This document shows positions 43,029-51,471 of a stretch of DNA of 64,000 bases, one piece after another. The position numbers and the translations under genes were made by a program. Below the pieces are notes generated by a model. The model worked only from the letters and a program-made list of their open reading frames with translations, searched no databases and was not told the DNA's origin. Each line of letters begins with the position of its first letter. Position 1 is the stretch's first letter. Origin of the DNA: Solimonas variicoloris DSM 15731 (GTDB taxonomy: Bacteria; Pseudomonadota; Gammaproteobacteria; Nevskiales; Nevskiaceae); assembly GCF_000382285.1 (NCBI RefSeq), contig NZ_KB907936.1, positions 39,266 through 103,265 of the forward strand, read 5' to 3'.

Positions 43029-43919
43029 TCAGGTGGCGGGTACCGCCTGTCGCACGAATGGCAGGAAGGCTTCCAGCGACGGGCTCGGCCACATGTTCTT
43101 GAGCTGCACGCGATACAGCGGCCGCACGATGCGCAGGTCCTTGACCGGCACCACCGCCAGCGTGCGCGCCCGCAGCTCGGTGCGGACCGCGAGCGCCGAC
43201 AGGATCGCGACGCCGGCGCCGGTCGCGACGGTGTGCTTGATCGCCTCGGTGCTGGCCAGCGTCATCGCCGGGCGTACCACGAGGCCGCGTTCGGTAAGTG
43301 CCCGCTCGGTGACGGCGCGCGTGCCCGAGCCGGTTTCGTGCATCAGCAGCGGCAGCTTCGCCAGCGCGGCGAGCGTGAGGGGCTTCGGCCCGATCGCCGG
43401 ATGGCGCGGCGCGGCGATCAGCACCAGCTCGTCCTGCGCGAACACCTGATAGTCGAGCACGTCGCTGCGCTCGATGCCCTCGGCGAAGCCGATGTCGATT
43501 TCGCCGGCGAGCAGCTTGTCCTCGATCGCCTGGGTGTTCTCGACCTGCAGGCTCAGCTCGACGCCCGGATGCTCACGACGATATGCGGCGAGCGCCTTGG
43601 GCAGGACGTAGGCGCCGATCGTGCGGCTGGCGCCGATCGCGATGCGTCCGCGCGCGACGCGGCGCAGGTCGCGCAGCGCCTGCTCGGCCTCGGCTTCGAT
43701 CGCGAACAGGCGGTTGGCGTAGCCGAACAGCAGTCGCCCGGCCTCGGTCAGGCGCATGCCGCGCGGCAGGCGCTGGAACAGCGCGACGCCGAGCGTGCGT
43801 TCGAACTCGCCGAGCTGCTTGGATACCGCGGACTGGCTGACGTGCAGTTCGCGCGCGCCGCCGCTGACGCTGCCGGCGGCGGCGACGGCGCGGAAGATCG
43901 CCAGGTGATTGAGGTTCAT
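43029..43919 (-). CDS. LysR family regulator, divergent from cysC-sat
   Basis: The 296-residue protein has a LysR HTH (residues 1-60: NLNHLAIFRAVAAAGSVSGGARELHVSQSAVSKQLGEFERTLGVALFQRL) and a periplasmic-binding-like effector domain. It is transcribed away from cysC with a 131-bp shared promoter that holds an AAGGC-N11-GCCTT repeat, so it probably regulates the sulfate-activation genes. It is not a close CysB match by its N-terminus; the inducer is unknown. Confidence 0.88.
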   Translation of the reverse strand: MNLNHLAIFRAVAAAGSVSGGARELHVSQSAVSKQLGEFERTLGVALFQRLPRGMRLTEAGRLLFGYANRLFAIEAEAEQALRDLRRVARGRIAIGASRTIGAYVLPKALAAYRREHPGVELSLQVENTQAIEDKLLAGEIDIGFAEGIERSDVLDYQVFAQDELVLIAAPRHPAIGPKPLTLAALAKLPLLMHETGSGTRAVTERALTERGLVVRPAMTLASTEAIKHTVATGAGVAILSALAVRTELRARTLAVVPVKDLRIVRPLYRVQLKNMWPSPSLEAFLPFVRQAVPAT

Positions 43920-43953
43920 GGAACGTCGATCCTGCCATGAATAAAAGAGAACG

Positions 43954-43974
43954 AAGGCTTGAATATATTGCCTT
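43954..43974. promoter_or_regulatory. LysR-type operator, AAGGC-N11-GCCTT
   Basis: A perfect 5-bp inverted repeat with 11-base spacing, containing the loose T-N11-A pattern of LysR regulators, lies in an AT-rich stretch between the LysR gene and cysC. Confidence 0.6.
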
Positions 43975-44050
43975 TTAAACATGTCAGGCCAGCGCCTATC
44001 ATGTCGGCCTTCGTCGCCGTCGCGACGCTTCCACCGCCTGCAGAACGATC

Positions 44051-44668
44051 ATGACCATCCAGAAAGCGACCAACGTCCATTGGCACGAAGGCGAGGTGAC
44101 CCGCGCCGACCGCGGCAAGCTGCTCGGCCAGAAGGGCGCGACCCTCTGGTTCACCGGCCTGTCCGGCTCCGGCAAGAGCACGGTCGCCGTGGCGCTCGAA
44201 AAGGTGCTGCATGCGCAGGGCCGCCTCGCGTACCGCCTCGACGGCGACAACGTGCGCATGGGCATCAACAAGAATCTCGGCTTTTCGGCCGAGGATCGCG
44301 CCGAGAACATCCGCCGCATCGGCGAAGTCGCCAAGCTGTTCGTCGACGCCGGCGTGATCGTGCTGTCGAGCTTCGTCTCGCCGTACCGCGCCGACCGCGA
44401 TCTGGTGCGCAAGCTGCACGAGGACGCCGGCATGGATTTCATCGAGGTCTACGTCGACGTGCCGCTCGAAGAGGCCGAGAAGCGCGACCCCAAGGGCCTC
44501 TACAAGAAGGCGCGCGCCGGCGAGATCAAGAATTTCACCGGCATCAGCGATCCGTACGAGGCGCCGGAGAAGCCGGAACTGGTGCTGCCGAGCCACCAGA
44601 TGAGCCTCGAAGCCGAAGTCGAGGCCCTGCTCGAACTGCTCGCCGCACGCGGCATCGTCGCTGCCTGA
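44051..44668 (+). CDS. cysC: Adenylylsulfate kinase
   Basis: CysC phosphorylates APS to PAPS. The 205-residue protein has the P-loop GLSGSGKST (residues 36-44), [19 protein letters not shown], and [34 protein letters not shown] with the KGLY and FTGI motifs of the family. It is a stand-alone kinase, not fused to CysN, and is followed 40 bp later by sat. Confidence 0.95.
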   Translation: MTIQKATNVHWHEGEVTRADRGKLLGQKGATLWFTGLSGSGKSTVAVALEKVLHAQGRLAYRLDGDNVRMGINKNLGFSAEDRAENIRRIGEVAKLFVDAGVIVLSSFVSPYRADRDLVRKLHEDAGMDFIEVYVDVPLEEAEKRDPKGLYKKARAGEIKNFTGISDPYEAPEKPELVLPSHQMSLEAEVEALLELLAARGIVAA

Positions 44669-44708
44669 TTCTTTCCGTTCTTCCGAATTCCGTTACCGAG
44701 CCCTATCG

Positions 44709-45905
44709 ATGATCAAGCCCCACGGTTCCGACGCGCTGCAGCCGCGTTTCGTCTACGACACCGCCAAGCACGAGGCCCTCAGCAAGGAAGCCGAGACGCT
44801 GCCGAGCCTGCTGCTGAACTCCGCCGCCGCCGCCAATGCGGTGATGCTCGGCGCCGGCTACTTCAATCCGCTGTCCGGCTACATGAACCTCGCCGACGCG
44901 CTGAGCGTCGCCAAGAACCTGAAGACCACGTCGGGCCTGTTCTGGCCGGTGCCGATCGTCAATCTCACCCGGGACAGCGGCATCAAGGCTGGCCAGCGCA
45001 TCGCCCTGCGCGACCCGAACGTCGAGGGCCACCCGGTGCTCGCGGTGATGGACGTGCAGGGCGTTGAGCAGGTCAGCGACGAGCAGCTGCGCGAGATGGC
45101 CAAGGAGATCTTCGGCAACCTCGATGACAAGCATCCGGGCGTGAAGACCTTCCTGTCGCTCGGTAACACGCTGCTGTCCGGCCCGATCGACGTGCTGAAC
45201 TTCAGCTATTTCCAGACCGAGTTCCCCGACACCTTCCGCACTGCCGTCGAAATCCGCAACGAGATCGCCGAGCGCGGCTGGAAGAAGGTTGTGGCGTTCC
45301 AGACGCGCAACCCGATGCACCGCGCCCACGAAGAGCTGTGCCGCATGGCGCACGAGCGTCTCGGCACCGACGGCATCGTCATTCACATGCTGCTCGGCAA
45401 GCTCAAGGAAGGCGACATTCCGGCGCCGGTGCGCGACGCCTGCATTCGCACGATGGTCGAGCACTACTTCCCGAAGAACACGGTGATGATCACCGGCTAC
45501 GGCTTCGACATGCTCTACGCCGGCCCGCGCGAAGCCGTGCTGCACGCGGTGTTCCGTCAGAACATGGGCGCCGATTACCTGATCGTCGGCCGCGATCACG
45601 CCGGTGTCGGCGACTACTACGGTCCCTTTGACGCGCAGACGATCTTCGACGAGAAGGTGCCGAAGGGCGCGCTGCAGATCGAGATCTTCCGCGCCGACAA
45701 CACCGCCTTCAGCAAGAAGCTCGGTCGCGTCGTGATGATGCGCGAGGCGCCGGATCACGTGCCCGACGACTTCGTCGCGCTGTCGGGCACCAAGGTGCGC
45801 CAGATGCTCGGTGCCGGCATCGCGCCGCCGCCGGAATTCTCGCGTCCGGAAGTGGCGAAGGTGCTGATGGAGTATTACCAGATCGAAGACGCCAAGAAGG
45901 CCTGA
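44709..45905 (+). CDS. sat: Sulfate adenylyltransferase (ATP sulfurylase, single-subunit type)
   Basis: Sat joins sulfate and ATP to give APS (or the reverse in sulfur oxidisers). The 398-residue protein is of the homo-oligomeric type, not CysDN: QTRNPMHRAHEELC (about residues 197-210, the QxRNP and HxxH motifs), GRDHAGVGDYYGPFDAQ and LSGTKVRQMLGAG. With cysC beside it the direction is probably assimilatory PAPS formation. Confidence 0.95.
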   Translation: MIKPHGSDALQPRFVYDTAKHEALSKEAETLPSLLLNSAAAANAVMLGAGYFNPLSGYMNLADALSVAKNLKTTSGLFWPVPIVNLTRDSGIKAGQRIALRDPNVEGHPVLAVMDVQGVEQVSDEQLREMAKEIFGNLDDKHPGVKTFLSLGNTLLSGPIDVLNFSYFQTEFPDTFRTAVEIRNEIAERGWKKVVAFQTRNPMHRAHEELCRMAHERLGTDGIVIHMLLGKLKEGDIPAPVRDACIRTMVEHYFPKNTVMITGYGFDMLYAGPREAVLHAVFRQNMGADYLIVGRDHAGVGDYYGPFDAQTIFDEKVPKGALQIEIFRADNTAFSKKLGRVVMMREAPDHVPDDFVALSGTKVRQMLGAGIAPPPEFSRPEVAKVLMEYYQIEDAKKA

Positions 45906-45996
45906 GACGCGCGCCGGGCCGGGTCTGCCGCGCAGATCCGGTCGCCCGCGTGGGGGTGGGTGATGGTCCGGCGAGGCCGGGTGCCGTGAGGACGAA

Positions 45997-46977
45997 ATGG
46001 CTTACATCGACGTATTCAATGGCGACGCCGACGGCATCTGCGCGCTGACACAGCTGCATCTCGCCGAGCCGCGCGACGCGCGGCTCGTCACCGGCGTCAA
46101 GCGCGACATCGAGCTGCTCGACCAGGTCGAAGCCTCGGCCGGCGATCGCGTCACGGTGCTCGACATCTCGCTCGACAAGAACCGCGACGGCGTCGTGCGC
46201 CTGCTCGCCGCCGGCGCGGAGGTGTTCTACGTCGATCATCACTTCGCCGGCGCCATTCCGGACGCCGGCACGCAGGGCGGGCGCCTGACGGCGATCATCA
46301 ACGAGGCGCCGGACGTCTGCACCAGCCTGCTCGTCAACGGGCATCTCAAGAACCGCTACCTGGCCTGGGCCGTGGTCGGCGCGTTCGGCGACAACCTGAA
46401 GAGCAGTGCCGAGACGATGGCCCGCGGCCTGTCCGTCAGCGAGGCGCAGCTGCGCCAGCTCGAAGAGCTGGGCACCTATCTCAACTACAACGGCTACGGC
46501 GAATCGGTCGGCGATCTGCACTTCGCGCCGGATGCGCTGTTCCGCCTCGTCAGCCGGCACGAATCGCCGCTCGAGTTCATCGCCGGCGACGGCCGCCGGT
46601 ACTTCGAGCAGCTCGCCGACGGCTACAGGACCGACATGGACCATGCCGCGGCGATGCGCCCGCAGGCCGGCTCGACCGAGGACGCGGCGCTGTTCATCCT
46701 GCCGGATGCGCCCTGGGCGCGCCGCGTCAGCGGCGTCTACAGCAACGACCTGGTCAACCAGTATCCGGATCGCGCGCACGCCGTGCTGACCGAGAAGGCC
46801 AACGGCCACTATCTGATCAGCGTGCGCGCGCCGCTGAACCGCAAGAAGGGCGCCGACGAGCTGTGCCGTCGCTTCCCGACCGGCGGCGGCCGTGCCGCGG
46901 CGGCGGGCATCAATGATCTGCCGGCGGCGCAGCTTGGGGAGTTCGCGCGCCAGTTCGCCGCGCAGTTCGCACGCTGA
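45997..46977 (+). CDS. DHH family phosphoesterase (possible pAp phosphatase)
   Basis: The 326-residue protein has DHH-domain motifs NGDADGICALTQL (DxD), LDISLDKN, VDHH at about residue 86, and the C-terminal DHHA1 motif GGGRAAAAGI. DHH/DHHA1 enzymes such as NrnA degrade short oligonucleotides and pAp (3'-phosphoadenosine 5'-phosphate). It follows cysC and sat by 91 bp in the same direction; pAp is the by-product when PAPS is used, so pAp removal is a sensible role. That is inference. A strong terminator follows. Confidence 0.85.
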   Translation: MAYIDVFNGDADGICALTQLHLAEPRDARLVTGVKRDIELLDQVEASAGDRVTVLDISLDKNRDGVVRLLAAGAEVFYVDHHFAGAIPDAGTQGGRLTAIINEAPDVCTSLLVNGHLKNRYLAWAVVGAFGDNLKSSAETMARGLSVSEAQLRQLEELGTYLNYNGYGESVGDLHFAPDALFRLVSRHESPLEFIAGDGRRYFEQLADGYRTDMDHAAAMRPQAGSTEDAALFILPDAPWARRVSGVYSNDLVNQYPDRAHAVLTEKANGHYLISVRAPLNRKKGADELCRRFPTGGGRAAAAGINDLPAAQLGEFARQFAAQFAR

Positions 46978-46988
46978 AGGCGTAAACG

Positions 46989-47026
46989 AAAAGCCGCGCC
47001 GCGGGCCTGCCGCGGCGCGGCTTTTT
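46989..47026. terminator. Strong bidirectional intrinsic terminator
   Basis: A perfect 16-bp stem (46989-47004 with 47010-47025) with a 5-base loop is flanked by AAAA on the left and TTTTT on the right. It ends the cysC-sat-DHH transcript and the convergent MFS gene. Confidence 0.93.
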
Positions 47027-47030
47027 GCGT

Positions 47031-48296
47031 TCAGCCGGCCGGCGTCGCCGGTGCGGAGGCCTCGGCGGCCTGCGGCCGTCGCGTGCTCTGAGCCAGGCCG
47101 ACGAGCACGGCGGTGGCGAGATAGCAGGCGCTCGCGAACTGCAGCGCCAGCGTCGTGTCGCCGAGCGCCACGAGGCGCGCGCTCAGCGCCGGACTCAGCG
47201 CCGTGCCGAGCGTGCCGGCGAAGATCAGCGTCGACACCATGCGCGCCGGCGGCCGCGCCAGCAGGCTCGTCGCGTAGCTGATGCAGAGCTTGAGGATGCC
47301 GGCGTTGATCAGCCCGAACACCAGCGCATTGAGGCGCAGCGCGGCGACGCCGTGCAGCAGCCAGAACAGCGCCGAGTCGAGCACCGCGAGTGGCACGATC
47401 AGGTTCAGCAGCAGGCGTGGCGAGAAGCGCAGGCTCAACCCGACCAGCACGATCTGGCCGATCGCCATGCCGGTCCAGTAGCGGCTCACCACGTCCGCGC
47501 CGGCCGCCAGATCGGCGCCGAGTGCGGTCTGCAAATGATTCGGCAGCCACAGGAACAGCGAGACCTGGCCGAGCATGTAGGCGAACAGGGCGACGGCGCA
47601 GAGCACGGCGCCGAGCGGCCAGCGCGTGGCGCCGTCGCTCTGCGATCCGCCGGCCGCCGGATAACGGCAGGACATCGCCAGCGCGACGACTGCGAGCGAC
47701 ACCGCGGCGAGCGCCGCGTAGGCCGCGCTCCAGCGCCAGCCGGCGGCGATCGCGGCGCCGGCCAGCAGCGGACAGAGCACGCCGGCGAGGCTGAAGGACA
47801 CGTCGGTCGACAGCAGCGCCGCGGCGCGGCGCTCGGGGGAATAGATCAGCGTCAGCGTGATCGCCGCGCCGGCGAGGCCGAGGCCGCAGGCGAGGCCGAG
47901 CAGACCGAGCAGCGGCGCCAGCGCGTTCCAGTCATCGACCAGCAGGATCGCGCCGATCAGCAGCGCGAGCGTCAGGTACGAGCCCGCGAACAGGCGCCGC
48001 AGCGGCAGCCAGCCATAGCCGAACAGGCTCAGCAGCGAGCCGCAGAAGATGCCGCCGGTGAACCATGAGAAGCGCGCCGCCGCGTCCGCGACCGGCAGGC
48101 TGAAGTGCGCGGCGAGCGCGCCGGTGACGACGCCGGTCTGCGACAGCAGGCCGGACATCGCGAAGTAGGCGAGGAAGCTGGCCAGCGTCAGCCGGCCGCG
48201 GTTGTCGGTGGCGTGGCGGAGCCACTGCATCGGTACGGCGGCGGAGCGGGAAGGGCGCATCGAAGGCTCGGTGGCGTTGACCGGTGCCCCGAGCAT
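47031..48296 (-). CDS. MFS transporter, divergent from the nucleoside salvage operon
   Basis: The 421-residue protein has about twelve membrane segments and the MFS loop (YGWLPLRRLFAGSYL). Shorter starts (ATG 48263 or 48230) would still include the first helix (LTLASFLAYFAMSGLLSQTGVV), so the start is uncertain. It shares its promoter, containing a 21-bp palindrome, with a GntR/HutC regulator followed by a nucleoside hydrolase and an amidohydrolase. It therefore probably imports a nucleoside or base. Substrate cannot be read from the sequence. Confidence 0.85.
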   Translation of the reverse strand: MLGAPVNATEPSMRPSRSAAVPMQWLRHATDNRGRLTLASFLAYFAMSGLLSQTGVVTGALAAHFSLPVADAAARFSWFTGGIFCGSLLSLFGYGWLPLRRLFAGSYLTLALLIGAILLVDDWNALAPLLGLLGLACGLGLAGAAITLTLIYSPERRAAALLSTDVSFSLAGVLCPLLAGAAIAAGWRWSAAYAALAAVSLAVVALAMSCRYPAAGGSQSDGATRWPLGAVLCAVALFAYMLGQVSLFLWLPNHLQTALGADLAAGADVVSRYWTGMAIGQIVLVGLSLRFSPRLLLNLIVPLAVLDSALFWLLHGVAALRLNALVFGLINAGILKLCISYATSLLARPPARMVSTLIFAGTLGTALSPALSARLVALGDTTLALQFASACYLATAVLVGLAQSTRRPQAAEASAPATPAG

Positions 48297-48316
48297 AGCC
48301 TAGGATTTCCAGAAAG

Positions 48317-48337
48317 GTAAGACGTCTGACGTCTTAC
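48317..48337. promoter_or_regulatory. 21-bp GntR/HutC operator
   Basis: GTAAGACGTC and GACGTCTTAC form a perfect palindrome around one central base, between the MFS and gntR genes and 19 bp before the gntR ATG. HutC-type regulators bind such sites (GT-N-TA.AC-like), so autoregulation and control of the transporter are likely. Confidence 0.8.
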
Positions 48338-48356
48338 GAATAAACGAGGAATCGAC

Positions 48357-49082
48357 ATGAAAGCCGCCAACGTCTCGTCCCGCGTCACCGAAGCCAGGCG
48401 CCGGCTCGAAGCCCTGATTCGCGAGACCGACGGAGATCGCCTGCCGTCCGAAGATGCGCTCGCGACCCAGCTCGGCGTCAGCCGGCCGACCGTGCGCGCC
48501 GCGCTCGGCGAACTGGAGGCGGCCGGCTACATCCAGCGCCGCCACGGCCGCGGCACCTTCATCAATCCGGTCGCCGCCCGCATCGAGGCGCGGCTGGAGC
48601 TGTGGGAGGAATTCAGCGCGCTGGTCGCGCGGGCCGGCTTCGCGCCCTCGGTGCGCGTGCTCGGCACCGAGCGCCGGGCGATGCCGGCCGACATCGCCCG
48701 CGCGCTCGGTCACGAGCCCGGCGCCGAAGCCTGGGCCGTGCGCCGCGTGTTCCTCGCCGACGGCCAGCCGGCGATCCACTGCGAGGACTTCGTGCCCTGC
48801 GCGCTGCTGCCCGACGATTTCGATCCGGCCGAGCTGAGCCGCGACGACACCTTCCACGTGCTCGCCGCGCATCGTCATCCGCCGATCGACTACGCGTTCT
48901 CGCGCGTCAGCGCCCAGCTCGCGCAGGCGCGTCTGGCCCGCGATCTCGATCTGGCCGAAGGCACGCCGCTGCTGTCGTTCACCAGCACGGCCTATCGCGC
49001 CGACAACCGCCCGGTGTTCGCCTGCGTCGAGCACTACCGGCCCGGCATCGTCGACTTCAGCCTGCTGCGCCGCCACGTCTGA
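48357..49082 (+). CDS. GntR/HutC family regulator (UTRA domain)
   Basis: The 241-residue protein has an N-terminal winged HTH (DRLPSEDALATQLGVSRPTVRAALGELEAAGYIQRRHGRGTFI) and a C-terminal UTRA effector domain (about residues 90-235, ending RPVFACVEHYRPGIVDFSLLRR). HutC regulators usually bind a small metabolite of the pathway they control. It precedes the nucleoside hydrolase by 39 bp and is divergent from the MFS gene. Confidence 0.92.
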   Translation: MKAANVSSRVTEARRRLEALIRETDGDRLPSEDALATQLGVSRPTVRAALGELEAAGYIQRRHGRGTFINPVAARIEARLELWEEFSALVARAGFAPSVRVLGTERRAMPADIARALGHEPGAEAWAVRRVFLADGQPAIHCEDFVPCALLPDDFDPAELSRDDTFHVLAAHRHPPIDYAFSRVSAQLAQARLARDLDLAEGTPLLSFTSTAYRADNRPVFACVEHYRPGIVDFSLLRRHV

Positions 49083-49121
49083 GCACCGTTCTCCATCCTG
49101 CCTTTCCACAACCGGATCACC

Positions 49122-50102
49122 ATGAAACGCCTGCTGATCGATACCGACACCGCCGGTGACGACGTCACCTCCCTGCTGTTCGGCCTGCTCTGGCCCGGCG
49201 TCCAGCTCGACGCGATCTTCACGGTGATGGGCAACGTGCCGCTGGAGCTGTGCACGCGTAACGCGCTGACCGCGCTCGACCACGCCGGCCGCAGCGGCGA
49301 GGTGCCGGTGTTCGCCGGTTGCGACCGCCCGCTGATGCGGCCGGCGATCCATTCCGACTTCGTCCACGGCAAGGACGGCATGGGCAACAGCTTCTTTGCG
49401 CCGCCGCGCGGCAAGGCCGAGTCGCTGCACGCCGCGCAGGCACTGGTGCGCTTCGTCAACGCCGCGCCGGGCGAGTACGAGATCGTCGCGCACGGCCCGC
49501 TGACCAATCTCGCGGTCGCGTACATGCTCGATCCGAGCATCGTCCACAAGATCAAGAAACTGTGGATCATGGGCGGTGCCTGCCATTTCCAGGGCAACAT
49601 CACGCCGGCCGCCGAGTACAACGTCTACGCCGATCCGGAAGCGGCGCGCATGGTGTTCCGCGCCGGCTTTCCGATCGTCATGGTCGGCTGGGAGATCTGC
49701 TGCCGCTACGGCATCGTCGGCGGCGAGGATCTCGCCGCGCTGCAGGCGATCGACACGCCGCTGGCGCGTTTCTATCACCAGATCAACAGCGCCGCGCTGA
49801 AGTTCAACCGCGAGCTCGGCGGCCTCGACGGCATCAGCCATCCGGATTCGCAGACGACGGCGATCTGCATCAATCCGGCGATCCTGCAGAAGTCCGGCCG
49901 CTACTTCGTCGAAGTCGAGTGCCAGAGCAACCAGATGCGCGGCTACACCGCGGTCGACACGCGCTTCCATCCGGAGCCGAACGAGTTCTGGCAGGGCGGC
50001 GAGCCCAATGCCGAGGTCGTCCACGAGGTCGACTACCGCGGTTTCTACCGCATGCTGAGCGCGCTGCTGAAGGGCGACTTCTCGGAGTACACGCCGGCAT
50101 GA
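49122..50102 (+). CDS. Nucleoside hydrolase (IunH family)
   Basis: The enzyme splits ribonucleosides into base and ribose. The 326-residue protein has the calcium-site motif DTDTAGDDVTSL (residues 6-17; family form DTDPGxDD), VHGPLTNLAVAY-type segment AHGPLTNLAVAYMLDP, MGGACHFQGNITPAAEYNVYADPEAA, and a late YRGFYRML. The Pro of DTDPG is Ala here (DTDTAGDD), a mild deviation. It is coupled to the amidohydrolase by an ATGA overlap. Confidence 0.92.
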   Translation: MKRLLIDTDTAGDDVTSLLFGLLWPGVQLDAIFTVMGNVPLELCTRNALTALDHAGRSGEVPVFAGCDRPLMRPAIHSDFVHGKDGMGNSFFAPPRGKAESLHAAQALVRFVNAAPGEYEIVAHGPLTNLAVAYMLDPSIVHKIKKLWIMGGACHFQGNITPAAEYNVYADPEAARMVFRAGFPIVMVGWEICCRYGIVGGEDLAALQAIDTPLARFYHQINSAALKFNRELGGLDGISHPDSQTTAICINPAILQKSGRYFVEVECQSNQMRGYTAVDTRFHPEPNEFWQGGEPNAEVVHEVDYRGFYRMLSALLKGDFSEYTPA

Positions 50103-51445
50103 GCGCGCTGCTGATCCACGGCGCGACGGTGCTGACCGTCAACGCCAGCGACGAGGTCATCGCCGACGGGGCGGTGCTGGTCGAGGATGGCCGCATTGCC
50201 GACATCGGCCCGAGCGCGGCGCTGCTGCAGCGCTGGCCGGGCGTCGACCGCCACGACGCGCGTGGCCAGGTGCTGCTGCCGGGCCTCGTCAACCTGCATC
50301 TGCACTCGGGCCTAATCCGCGGCACCGCCGAGGACATGCCGGTGTTCGCCTGGCTCGCGCGCCACGTCGATCCGAAGCACCGCGTGCTGAGCGCCGACGA
50401 TGCCTACGCCGCCTCGCGCCTGTGCTACGCCGAGGCGCTGCTGTCCGGCACCACGACGGTGCTCGACATGTACCGCTACATGCACCGCTGTGCCGACGCC
50501 GCCGAACAGCTCGGCCTGCGCGCGGTGCTGGCGCCGTACGTCGCCGACCAGCCGCCGTACACCTACTTCGAGACGCTGGAGGCCAACGCCCGCCTGGTCG
50601 AGGAGCGGCACGGCTCGGCGCAGGGACGCGTGCGCGTGTGGTTCGGCCTTGAGCACCTGACGTACTGCACCGAGGCGGCGTTCCGCGAGGCCGCGCGTCT
50701 CGCCGAGCATTACGGCGTCGGCATCCACACGCATGGCGAGGAGTCGCGCGAGATGGCGTCGCGCCTGCATGCCGAGACCGGGCTCTGGCCGATCGAGCTG
50801 TTCCATGAGCGCGGCATCCTCGGTCCGCGGACCGTGCTCGCGCACTGCGTCTGGCTGCAGCCGCAGGAGATCGAGATCCTGGCGCGCACCGGCACGTCGG
50901 TCGCGCACTGCCCGGTCAGCAACATGAAACTGGCGTCCGGCATCTGCCCGGTGCCGGAGCTGCTCGACGCCGGCGTCGCCGTCGGCATCGGCTCGGACGG
51001 CGTCAAGGAGAACAACAACCTCGATCTGCTCGAGGAAATGAAGTTCGTGCCGCTGCTGCAGAAGGTGCGCCTGCTCGATGCGCGCGCGATGCCGGCGCCG
51101 CAGGTGCTGCGCATGGCGACGATCGACGGCGCCCGCGCGCTCGGCCTCGATGACGAGATCGGCTCGCTGGAGCGCGGCAAGAAGGCCGACCTGATCCTCG
51201 TCGACTTCATGCGTCCGCACCTGACGCCGGTGCTCCACGGCGCCTATGGCAACGTCGTCAGCAACCTCGTCTACGCGGCGCGCGGCAGCGACGTGCGCCT
51301 GGTGATGGTCGACGGCCAGGTGCTGGTCCGCGACGGCGTCCTGCTGCGCGCCGACGTCAACGAGCTGATGCGCCAGGCGCAGCAGGCGACCGAGGCGCTG
51401 ATCGTGCGCCGCGAGCCGTACGTGCCGACGATCGAAGGCTGCTGA
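50099..51445 (+). CDS. Amidohydrolase (TRZ/ATZ/SAH deaminase-like)
   Basis: The 448-residue metal-dependent hydrolase has PGLVNLHLHSGLIRGTAEDMP (HxH metal ligands), GIHTHGEESREMA, LAHCVWLQPQEIEIL, HCPVSNMKLASGICPV and GSDGVKENNNLDLLEE with the late Asp. These match deaminases of the TRZ/ATZ and S-adenosylhomocysteine/guanine deaminase branch. Placed directly after a nucleoside hydrolase (ATGA overlap), it probably deaminates the released base or a related nucleoside; the exact substrate is not readable. Confidence 0.88.
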   Translation: MSALLIHGATVLTVNASDEVIADGAVLVEDGRIADIGPSAALLQRWPGVDRHDARGQVLLPGLVNLHLHSGLIRGTAEDMPVFAWLARHVDPKHRVLSADDAYAASRLCYAEALLSGTTTVLDMYRYMHRCADAAEQLGLRAVLAPYVADQPPYTYFETLEANARLVEERHGSAQGRVRVWFGLEHLTYCTEAAFREAARLAEHYGVGIHTHGEESREMASRLHAETGLWPIELFHERGILGPRTVLAHCVWLQPQEIEILARTGTSVAHCPVSNMKLASGICPVPELLDAGVAVGIGSDGVKENNNLDLLEEMKFVPLLQKVRLLDARAMPAPQVLRMATIDGARALGLDDEIGSLERGKKADLILVDFMRPHLTPVLHGAYGNVVSNLVYAARGSDVRLVMVDGQVLVRDGVLLRADVNELMRQAQQATEALIVRREPYVPTIEGC

Positions 51446-51471
51446 GCCGATTCCCTGCGAGCCGCTTGCCG

